A stretch of 5,290 nucleotides of DNA from the NCBI GenBank assembly GCA_003514765.1, contig DOOY01000317.1:1-5290 (forward strand), in the 5' to 3' direction. The number at the start of each line of letters is the position of its first letter. Position 1 is the stretch's first letter. Shown here in pieces: positions 1 through 5,290 of the stretch. Below the pieces are notes generated by a model. It was given only the letters and a program-made list of their open reading frames with translations. It did not search any database and had not been told where the DNA came from. Position numbers and translations under genes: made by a program. This DNA is from Nitrosomonas sp. GTDB lineage: Bacteria; Pseudomonadota; Gammaproteobacteria; Burkholderiales; Nitrosomonadaceae.

Positions 1-372
1 TTGCCCAACGGTAACTTGAAAGCGCAATTACTGGTAGCCGAAGTGTTTGAACTACGGCGATCATATGAATGGCGGGGTCTTGGCCTGGTACCGTACAGTG
101 CATTGCGTATCAAATCCAACTTTGCCGACTTTGACGCGGAGCAACGTTTCGAAATACCCGTGTTATCGATTGCCGATAACAAGGCCTGCGAATGCGGTGC
201 GATACTGCGTGGTGTCAAACATCCGCGTGATTGTAAAATTTTTGGCACAGTCTGTACGCCGGAAAATCCTGTCGGTTCCTGCATGGTGTCATCAGAGGGT
301 GCATGCGCTGCATATTACCGATATGGCAGATTTCGCGAATCCCGCCCTGAAAATGCAGTGACAAAGAACTGA
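1..372 (+). CDS. hypD: HypD, [NiFe]-hydrogenase maturation protein, C-terminal part (5' end outside window)
   Basis: This is the C-terminal third of HypD, the iron-sulfur scaffold that works with HypC in the cytoplasm. The complex holds the iron while it receives cyanide from HypE, before the Fe(CN)2CO unit passes to the hydrogenase large subunit. The 123 visible residues carry the diagnostic HypD signature: ACECGAILRG (residues 62-71), then CKIFGTVCTPENPVGSCMV (78-96) and SSEGACAAYYRYGRF (97-111). The cysteines at 63, 65, 78, 85, 94 and 102 fall in the region that in known HypD supplies the [4Fe-4S] ligands. HypD is normally about 370-380 residues, so roughly two thirds lie upstream. The TTG at position 1 is only the first codon in the window, not a start. 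The frame ends at TGA 370-372, which overlaps the hypE ATG, so the two are very probably translationally coupled. Assignment is near certain. Confidence 0.96.
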   Translation: MPNGNLKAQLLVAEVFELRRSYEWRGLGLVPYSALRIKSNFADFDAEQRFEIPVLSIADNKACECGAILRGVKHPRDCKIFGTVCTPENPVGSCMVSSEGACAAYYRYGRFRESRPENAVTKN

Positions 373-1430
373 TGCAGCAAACCCGCAAAAAGAAAACAGT
401 CTACACACGGCCACTGGATTTTAAAAAAGGATGTGTTGAAATGGTGCATGGCAGTGGCGGGCGTGCGATGACGCAATTGATCGACCAGCTCTTTATGGCG
501 GCATTTGATAATCCATATTTGCAGCAAATGAATGACCAGGCCGTTTTTTTGGGTTATAGCGGGCGCATGGTCATGTCGACAGACAGCCATGTCATCACGC
601 CGTTATTCTTTCCAGGTGGCGATATCGGCAGCCTTTCAGTACATGGCACGGTAAACGATGTCGTCATGTCCGGCGCAAAGCCGTGTTATCTTGCAGCCAG
701 TTTTATTCTGGAAGAAGGTTTTCCGCTGGCCGATCTTAAAAAAATTGTTGAGTCCATGGCCGCCGCCGCCCGGGCAATTCCTATTCCTATTATTACCGGA
801 GACACCAAAGTCGTGGAGCAGAACAGTGGGGATGGTGTTTTTATTACCACCACGGGTATCGGTATCGTGCCGGAAGGAATAAACATCTCATCAGAGCGCG
901 CAACGCCCGGAGACAAAATACTGCTATCCGGAACAATCGGTGATCACGGTATCGCAATCATGTTGGCACGGGAAGATCTGTCTTTTAAGAGTACGCTCGA
1001 ATCCGATACTGCCTCGCTGCATGACTTGGTGGCTGGAATGGTCAAGACTGCACCGGATATTCATGTACTGCGCGACCCTACCCGCGGCGGCATTGCGGCG
1101 TCACTCAATGAAATTGCGCAGCAATCGGGCACAGGAATGGTGTTATATGAAAATCAAATTCCAATGCAGGCGCAAGTAAGCGCCGCTTGTGAATTTCTTG
1201 GTTTCGATCCCCTATATATTGCTAACGAAGGCAAGTTGATTGCTATCTGCTCAGCCGAAGATGCCGATAAACTGCTGGCAGTTATGCAAGTGCATCCGCT
1301 GGGACAAAATGCTGCCATCATCGGTGAAGTGATCGAAGACAACCACTCATTTGTACAAATGGAAACCCGGTTTGGCGGCAGGCGTGTTGTGGACTGGTTG
1401 AGTGGCGATCAGTTGCCGCGAATTTGTTGA
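372..1430 (+). CDS. hypE: HypE, carbamoyl-phosphate-derived thiocyanate/cyanide-forming hydrogenase maturation protein
   Basis: HypE is a cytoplasmic PurM/AIR-synthetase-like ATPase. HypF transfers a carbamoyl group to its C-terminal cysteine, and HypE dehydrates it with ATP to a thiocyanate, the source of the two CN ligands of the [NiFe] site. The 352-residue protein is full length. Visible landmarks are HGSGGRAM (26-33), STDSHVI (69-75), FFPGGDIG (79-86), GTVNDVVMSG (92-101), ITGDTKVV (141-148), LRDPTRGG (233-240) and the C-terminal PRIC with acceptor Cys352. The ATG at 372 overlaps the hypD stop and has no strong Shine-Dalgarno, which fits coupled translation. An internal ATG at 441 (Met24) has an AAGGA about 9 bases upstream. 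The longer form is preferred because the preceding YTRPLDFKKGCVEM segment resembles the N-terminus of other proteobacterial HypE proteins. Nothing looks truncated. Confidence 0.97.
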   Translation: MQQTRKKKTVYTRPLDFKKGCVEMVHGSGGRAMTQLIDQLFMAAFDNPYLQQMNDQAVFLGYSGRMVMSTDSHVITPLFFPGGDIGSLSVHGTVNDVVMSGAKPCYLAASFILEEGFPLADLKKIVESMAAAARAIPIPIITGDTKVVEQNSGDGVFITTTGIGIVPEGINISSERATPGDKILLSGTIGDHGIAIMLAREDLSFKSTLESDTASLHDLVAGMVKTAPDIHVLRDPTRGGIAASLNEIAQQSGTGMVLYENQIPMQAQVSAACEFLGFDPLYIANEGKLIAICSAEDADKLLAVMQVHPLGQNAAIIGEVIEDNHSFVQMETRFGGRRVVDWLSGDQLPRIC

Positions 1431-1460
1431 TACCTGCAAGCGGGAATCCGTATTGAACCA

Positions 1461-3197
1461 GTGAAGATTTTATTTCTGACACACAGTTTCAATAGCCTCA
1501 CACAGCGCCTTTTCGTCGAACTGACACGTCGTAATCATGACATTGCCATCGAATTTGATATCAATGATGCTGTTAGCATTGAAGCGGTTGAATTGTTTCA
1601 ACCCGAATTGATCATCGCGCCATTTCTAAAACGCGCTATTCCCGAAACCATCTGGCGCAGAATTCCATGTTTTGTCGTCCATCCCGGCATTGTCGGCGAC
1701 CGCGGGCCTTCCGCACTTGATTGGGCCATTATGTATGAAAAAAAGCAATGGGGCGTGACCGTTTTACAGGCCAATGCGCAGATGGATGCGGGAGATATCT
1801 GGGCTACAGAGAATTTTTCGATGCCACCGGTTCATCCGACTAAAAAAAGCAGTTTATATCGCCACCAGGTGGTTGAAGCTGCGGTCTGCGCCGTACTGAC
1901 CGCCGTTGAACGTTTTACTGCCGGGAACTATGCACCACAACCACTGGATTATTTAGATCCCGAAGTGCGCGGACGGCTGCATCCGCCGATTCGTCAGGTC
2001 GATCGTACCATTGATTGGCAGTGCGATAATACCCATACGGTCTTGAAAAAAATTGGTGCGGCTGATGGATTTCCGGGCGTGCTTGATACGATTTATGACG
2101 CATCCTGGTATTTGTTTGACGCATATCCTGAAGCACACTTAACCGGTGAACCAGGTAATATTATCGCAAAGCGTAATAATGCCATTTGCCGCGCGACAAC
2201 TGATGGCGCAGTTTGGATTGGTCACTTAAAACGCAAGTTTGAAAAAATGGAAAATGATTCTTCATTCAAAATTGCCGCCACACTGGCTTTGCGGCAACTT
2301 CCGGGTAATGCGCTCGATAGCGTGCCGGAAGTCTGTTATGATTTTTTTGTACCCGGTTCATATAACACTTATCGTGATATCTGGTTTGAACAGAAAAATG
2401 CAGTCGGCTATCTGCATTTCGCTTTTTATAACGGCGCAATGGACACCGGTCAATGCGAACGGTTACGGCAAGCTTATCTGCAGGCTGCGAAACAGAATGT
2501 TAAAGTGATTGTGCTCATGGGCGGGCCGGATTTCTGGTCGAACGGCATTCACCTCAATCATATTGAGCAAGCAGCAAGCCCTGCGGATGAATCCTGGCGC
2601 AATATCAATGCCATGAACGATTTGGTGCAAGCCATCATCACCAATGAACGGCAACTCACCGTTGCCGCACTGCAAGGCAATGCCGGTGCAGGTGGTGTTT
2701 TTCTGTCCCTGGCCGCGGATTATATTTATGCAAGAGAAAGCGTCATTTTGAATCCGCATTATAAAAGTATGGGTAATCTGTACGGATCGGAGTATTGGAC
2801 GTATTTGTTGCCCAGACGTGTCAGCAGAGATGAGGCCGTATCGTTAACACAAAACCGCTTGCCGATCGGCGCTCAGGAAGCCGTTGATATGGGGTTAATC
2901 GACGCTTGTTTTGCACAGGACCGGCAGGTATTCATCGAACAAATCGAACGATGCGCTGAACAATTTGCCCATGCACCGGATTATCCCGTCCGTTTGCAGC
3001 AAAAAGTGCAGCGACGTCGATGTGACGAACAACAAAAACCCCTGCAAAACTACCGGAAAGAAGAACTACACCATATGGAACTGAATTTCTATGGCTTTGA
3101 TCCCAGTTACCATGTGGCACGTTATCATTTTGTGCATAAACTGCCCCATGCCTGGACCCCACTCTATCTGGCAAAGCATCGGCGCAGCACTTATTAA
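1461..3197 (+). CDS. hypX: HypX/HoxX, CO-ligand-forming hydrogenase maturation enzyme (formyltransferase + crotonase fusion)
   Basis: HypX makes the CO ligand of [NiFe]-hydrogenase under aerobic conditions. In the family, the N-terminal half moves the formyl group of N10-formyl-tetrahydrofolate to CoA, and the C-terminal crotonase-like half decarbonylates formyl-CoA to CO. The 578 residues match the usual 540-610. The N-terminal domain (about 1-260) has VVHPGIVGDRGPSALDW (72-88) with probable catalytic His74, and QMDAGDIW (107-114) with probable Asp109. The position two before His74, Asn in ordinary formyltransferases, is Val72. The crotonase domain (about 310-500) shows MGGPDFWSNGIHL (353-365), GNAGAGGVF (406-414) and YGSEYWTYLLPRRV (441-454). 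A C-terminal tail with DPSYHVARYHFVHK (547-560) follows. The start is GTG at 1461, 30 bases after the hypE stop; the only upstream purine stretch is a weak GCGGGAA near 1440. The gap supports a hypDEX operon. It could be mistaken for methionyl-tRNA formyltransferase or enoyl-CoA hydratase, but the fusion is specific to HypX. Confidence 0.95.
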   Translation: MKILFLTHSFNSLTQRLFVELTRRNHDIAIEFDINDAVSIEAVELFQPELIIAPFLKRAIPETIWRRIPCFVVHPGIVGDRGPSALDWAIMYEKKQWGVTVLQANAQMDAGDIWATENFSMPPVHPTKKSSLYRHQVVEAAVCAVLTAVERFTAGNYAPQPLDYLDPEVRGRLHPPIRQVDRTIDWQCDNTHTVLKKIGAADGFPGVLDTIYDASWYLFDAYPEAHLTGEPGNIIAKRNNAICRATTDGAVWIGHLKRKFEKMENDSSFKIAATLALRQLPGNALDSVPEVCYDFFVPGSYNTYRDIWFEQKNAVGYLHFAFYNGAMDTGQCERLRQAYLQAAKQNVKVIVLMGGPDFWSNGIHLNHIEQAASPADESWRNINAMNDLVQAIITNERQLTVAALQGNAGAGGVFLSLAADYIYARESVILNPHYKSMGNLYGSEYWTYLLPRRVSRDEAVSLTQNRLPIGAQEAVDMGLIDACFAQDRQVFIEQIERCAEQFAHAPDYPVRLQQKVQRRRCDEQQKPLQNYRKEELHHMELNFYGFDPSYHVARYHFVHKLPHAWTPLYLAKHRRSTY

Positions 3198-3221
3198 GGT
3201 GGAAATGGTGTGAAAACCTTA
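3195..3221 (+). terminator. weak hairpin at the hypX stop codon
   Basis: TAAGGT (3195-3200, beginning with the hypX stop codon) can pair with ACCTTA (3216-3221) around a 15-base loop. The stem is short, AT-rich and not followed directly by a T-run; the nearest is CTTTTTATTT at 3241-3250. It is therefore a poor intrinsic terminator. It would also bury the AAGGTGG that precedes the small ORF at 3210. It is listed because it is the only stem found right at the operon end. Confidence 0.15.
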
Positions 3222-3344
3222 TTTCTGGTATCTTTAGTTACTTTTTATTTAAGAATACTTGACATATTCTGTTGCAAGTATCGTGCGACATATCCAGAAA
3301 GATATACATATTTAGAATTCACTACACCGGCTGAAATCATGTGA
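3210..3344 (+). CDS. possible small protein of 44 residues, unknown function
   Basis: A GTG at 3210 opens a 44-codon frame ending in TGA at 3342-3344. An AAGGTGG (3196-3202) lies 7 bases upstream, a good ribosome binding site that begins inside the hypX stop codon. The predicted peptide starts MKTLFLVSLVTFYL. Its N-terminal half is mostly hydrophobic, interrupted by Arg15 and Asp18, then come two adjacent cysteines (21-22) and a tyrosine-rich second half. It could be a small membrane or secreted peptide translated by termination-reinitiation after hypX. I recognise no family. The reading is doubtful: AT-rich spacer DNA easily gives hydrophobic short frames, the start is GTG, and the region may instead carry promoter signals for the next gene. 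Confidence 0.2.
   Translation: MKTLFLVSLVTFYLRILDIFCCKYRATYPERYTYLEFTTPAEIM
3259..3264 (+). promoter_or_regulatory. TTGACA box, possible -35 element
   Basis: A perfect sigma70-type -35 hexamer TTGACA lies in the spacer 244 bases before the sensor start. No good TATAAT-like hexamer is found 16-18 bases downstream. The closest candidates are TATCGT at 14 bases (3279-3284) and TATACA at 38 bases (3303-3308), both badly placed. It is a chance-level match unless an activator compensates for the missing -10. Confidence 0.15.
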
Positions 3345-3353
3345 TTTGGCTAC

Positions 3354-3397
3354 GAGAGAACTCGGCGGCTTGAGGAACTTGGCTGTTCTCGCGTTCC
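3354..3397 (+). repeat. imperfect inverted repeats, possible hairpin or operator
   Basis: GAGAAC (3356-3361) is repeated inverted as GTTCTC (3385-3390), with 23 bases between. A competing stem, GGAAC (3374-3378) with GTTCC (3393-3397), overlaps it, so the two are alternatives in RNA. This is the most GC-rich part of the spacer. It could be a leader hairpin or a regulator site for the sensor gene, but 5-6 bp arms are also common by chance. Confidence 0.2.
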
Positions 3398-3425
3398 AAC
3401 ATTAAAAAACGCCTCTTCATAAAAA

Positions 3426-3494
3426 ATGAATCCAAGCATCTCCATAGATGGTATTGCCCGCTCTTATGTCGGCATGCCTGAATTTTTACGATAG
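3426..3494 (+). CDS. possible 22-codon upstream ORF overlapping the sensor gene's ribosome binding site
   Basis: An ATG at 3426 opens a 22-codon frame (MNPSISIDG..., ending PEFLR). Its TAG stop at 3492-3494 overlaps the AGGAGA that serves the gene starting at 3508. Such an arrangement could couple translation of the sensor to a leader peptide. Against it, the bases before the ATG are A-rich with no Shine-Dalgarno, and a frame of this length is expected by chance. I recognise no homolog. Confidence 0.12.
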   Translation: MNPSISIDGIARSYVGMPEFLR

Positions 3495-3498
3495 GAGA
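3493..3498 (+). promoter_or_regulatory. ribosome binding site of the sensor gene
   Basis: AGGAGA, 9 bases before the ATG at 3508, is the strongest Shine-Dalgarno near the start of this frame. With the membrane helix that begins about 17 residues later, it fixes the start. Confidence 0.75.
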
Positions 3499-3507
3499 AA
3501 TTCGTTC

Positions 3508-5290
3508 ATGTCCCGCCACATCCAACGATGGCTGAACAACATTGGTGTTCGTAACAAACTCATTCTCTATGTGACGGTTCCAATTATCGCAATCCTTTTT
3601 TTTGCGATTTCCGTATCTGTCGAGAAATATCAATATTACAAAAACAGCAAGGATACCTACAATTTTTTATCCCTGGTAATCAAGCTTGATAATCTGATAT
3701 TCGAAATGCAAAAAGAACGTGGAATCAGTACAGGCCTGATCGAAACCGGTTCCACATTTTTTCATAAAGAAATCAATGCCCAACGCGAATTGACGGATAA
3801 GGCACTGCGCAGCTATTTGCAACAAAAAAATATTGATGTCAATTTTTTAAATGGTGCGGTACATGAAGTAGCCTCTGATCTGGATAAAATGCTTGCAGAA
3901 TTACCGGTTATCCGCAGTTATATCGACGGGGCCAATTTTGGCAATTCGATTCAAAAATTTTCTGCTTTGAATACACAAAGCATTAATGTTATTCGATATC
4001 TTCAGCAATTAACAAATGACCAGAAATTAGGCAGATTGAGCGATGCTTACAATAACTTACTGTGGTTACGGGAAAGCGCCGGACAGGAGCGTGCCGCATT
4101 GATCTGGGTTTTTGCTTCAGGAGAAATTAACGCGGATTATTTTCGCCAGATCATCTCTTATATTGAGTCTCAGAAAACTTTGCTACAAAACTATACAATT
4201 AAAGCACCGCTTGAATATCGTGACCTGCTACAACAGCGGCTATCCCACCCTGTAAATGAAACAGTGACAGAGTTCCGTAATGCAGCGATTAATAAAGTCG
4301 TGCGCAACGAACTATTGAATGAATTGCAATCGCTTATCGGTTATGGAGGCTTTATACACAATTACAAGAATTACGTCATTCGCGGCGACAAAATTCAACT
4401 GGAGAATATGCAACACCTTGAACAACAAGTGCAAGATCTTTTTAGACGTTTCAAAGACGTTCCGGGAATGACTCAAAAAGATCTTGTTCATCTGGCAGCC
4501 ATTGAAGAGACATTTGATAGTTATTTCAGTATGGTTGCCAAGATAACGGTCCTGCTGCAGCAAGGAGCAACCATTCAGGCAATTGATGAGATAGCAAAAG
4601 TGGATGACACATCGGCATTGCAAGCAATTTCATACTTTCGCAAAGGATTGGCCGGAAAAAATGCCGTTGTATGGTGGAAAAACGCTACAGAACGGATTGA
4701 CTTGATAAAAGAAGTGAGCGATCAACTTAAATTGGATATTTCCGAACGGGCTGCTATCAACATGCAATCGGCAAAACGCAGTTTGTGGTTTTTCATCACT
4801 ATAACTTTGGTTACCCTGGTGATATCTTTTACCCTCGGGATTTTAATTATGCGCAGACTGGTAAGTGAACTAAAAAATATTTCCAGTAATATGAGGAGAA
4901 TGTATGTCGAACATCGGTATGACCAACCGCTGCAAGTCTCTGGAAAAGACGAAGTCGGCTTTATGGCAAAAACCTTCAATCAACTCATGAAAGAACGCCA
5001 GAAATTTGAGACGGAATTACGTCTTTCTGCTGAAGTTTTTGCAAACCTTACAGAAGCAATCATGATCGCGAATGCTGACAAACGCATAAGAATGGTCAAT
5101 CCTGCATTTATCCAGGTATCCGGCTATAGTGAGGAACAGATTTTAGGAAAAGATTTTCTTTATTTGAATGAAAACTTAATGAGTAAGGCTGCCGCACGTC
5201 AGATGTGGAATAAGCTGTTAGTTGATTCGCATTGGGAAGATGAAGTCTGGCATAAAAAACCAGACGGCCAGGAATACCTTGTATGGTTAA
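3508..5290 (+). CDS. transmembrane sensor protein with NIT-like region, HAMP and PAS domains (3' end outside window)
   Basis: This frame is open to the window end, giving 594 residues and no stop. A basic N-terminus is followed by a membrane helix (about 18-38), a long, mostly helical extracytoplasmic region (about 39-425), a second membrane helix (about 426-448), a HAMP linker (about 449-502, with KDEVGFMAKTFNQLM at 480-494) and a PAS domain from about 505 (FANLTEAIMIANADKRI, NPAFIQVSGYSEEQILGKDF). The sensor region has EMQKERGISTGLI (66-78) and LRESAGQERAALI (187-199), the paired motifs of NIT (nitrate/nitrite-sensing) domains. A further motif, LIGYGGFIHNYKNYVIRGD, sits at 276-294. The protein should bind a small ligand outside the membrane and signal through HAMP and PAS to a cytoplasmic output. 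That output is not visible; GGDEF/EAL or a histidine kinase is most likely from the architecture. The gene has its own ribosome binding site and looks more AT-rich than hypDEX, so it is probably a separate transcription unit. The true ligand is unknown. Confidence 0.88.
   Translation, partial: MSRHIQRWLNNIGVRNKLILYVTVPIIAILFFAISVSVEKYQYYKNSKDTYNFLSLVIKLDNLIFEMQKERGISTGLIETGSTFFHKEINAQRELTDKALRSYLQQKNIDVNFLNGAVHEVASDLDKMLAELPVIRSYIDGANFGNSIQKFSALNTQSINVIRYLQQLTNDQKLGRLSDAYNNLLWLRESAGQERAALIWVFASGEINADYFRQIISYIESQKTLLQNYTIKAPLEYRDLLQQRLSHPVNETVTEFRNAAINKVVRNELLNELQSLIGYGGFIHNYKNYVIRGDKIQLENMQHLEQQVQDLFRRFKDVPGMTQKDLVHLAAIEETFDSYFSMVAKITVLLQQGATIQAIDEIAKVDDTSALQAISYFRKGLAGKNAVVWWKNATERIDLIKEVSDQLKLDISERAAINMQSAKRSLWFFITITLVTLVISFTLGILIMRRLVSELKNISSNMRRMYVEHRYDQPLQVSGKDEVGFMAKTFNQLMKERQKFETELRLSAEVFANLTEAIMIANADKRIRMVNPAFIQVSGYSEEQILGKDFLYLNENLMSKAAARQMWNKLLVDSHWEDEVWHKKPDGQEYLVWL

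Larger units (their letters stand above)
3198..3507. other. 310-base spacer between hypX and the sensor gene
   Basis: This AT-rich interval separates the hyp operon from the sensor gene and is long enough for the end of one transcription unit and the promoter of the next. Inside it I see the weak hairpin and 44-codon frame described separately, a TTGACA at 3259-3264 without a convincing -10, inverted repeats around 3354-3397, and a 22-codon frame running into the next Shine-Dalgarno. I see no tRNA, CRISPR or insertion-sequence end. A minus-strand frame that overlaps it (3337-3633) runs into the coding start of the sensor gene and looks like a shadow. Confidence 0.6.

Noticed and set aside
47..361. 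A 104-codon + strand frame inside hypD
   Set aside because: It lies in another frame of a clear HypD C-terminus and shows no recognisable protein pattern.
315..590. A 91-codon minus-strand frame across the hypD/hypE junction
   Set aside because: It is antisense to two well-supported genes and has no domain signal.
441..1430. A shorter HypE starting at the internal ATG 441
   Set aside because: It has the better Shine-Dalgarno, but the upstream residues (YTRPLDFKKG) look like the conserved N-terminus of proteobacterial HypE and the ATG at 372 overlaps the hypD stop as expected for coupling.
2463..2759. A 98-codon minus-strand frame inside hypX
   Set aside because: It is antisense to the crotonase domain of HypX and has no independent support.
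1461..3197. Reading HypX as methionyl-tRNA formyltransferase fused by error to an enoyl-CoA hydratase
   Set aside because: The two-domain order, length and C-terminal tail, together with its position after hypDE, match HypX as a natural fusion.
3345..3507. A sigma54 or sigma28 promoter for the sensor gene
   Set aside because: GGTATTGCCC near 3449 and TTAAAAAA near 3402 were considered, but neither has the correct partner box and spacing.
3337..3633. A 98-codon minus-strand frame over the spacer and sensor start
   Set aside because: It overlaps the ribosome binding site and membrane helix of the sensor gene, lacks a family pattern, and reads as a shadow.
4312..4979. Minus-strand frames of 103 and 85 codons inside the sensor gene
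   Set aside because: Both are antisense to the continuous sensor frame, whose NIT, HAMP and PAS motifs are clear.

Overview
The window holds the 3' end of a [NiFe]-hydrogenase maturation (hyp) operon, followed by the 5' part of a large membrane-bound sensor gene. All four recognisable genes lie on the + strand. The hyp proteins resemble those of Proteobacteria. The order hypD-hypE-hypX matches the hypA-B-F-C-D-E-X order known from Ralstonia-type aerobic hydrogen oxidisers. With the moderate G+C content and a sensor of NIT-HAMP-PAS type, this suggests a free-living, respiratory betaproteobacterium or a relative (for example nitrifier- or Gallionella-like). That assignment is inference only.

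Positions 1-3197 are a tight co-directional cluster. It starts with the last 123 codons of hypD, whose N-terminus lies upstream of the window. Complete hypE follows, its ATG overlapping the hypD stop by one base (TGATG). After a 30-base gap comes complete hypX, starting with GTG. HypD and HypE build the Fe(CN)2(CO) part of the hydrogenase active site: HypE makes the thiocyanate on its C-terminal Cys, and HypD (with HypC) holds the iron and receives the cyanides. HypX is the two-domain enzyme that makes the CO ligand from a formyl-folate via formyl-CoA when oxygen is present. Its presence implies a hydrogenase assembled under oxic or micro-oxic conditions; the structural genes are not in the window.

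Positions 3198-3507 are an AT-rich spacer of 310 bases. It holds a weak hairpin at the hypX stop, a possible 44-codon ORF with a good ribosome binding site, a second 22-codon ORF whose stop overlaps the next gene's Shine-Dalgarno, a TTGACA box without a good -10, and an inverted repeat. None of these is certain.

Positions 3508-5290 are one open frame that runs off the end of the window (594 codons seen). It encodes a sensor with an N-terminal membrane helix, a long helical extracytoplasmic region with NIT-domain motifs and a second conserved-looking GYGGFIHNYKNYV motif, a second membrane helix, a HAMP domain and the start of a PAS domain. The output domain lies beyond the window. Whether this gene is functionally tied to the hydrogenase cannot be decided here.
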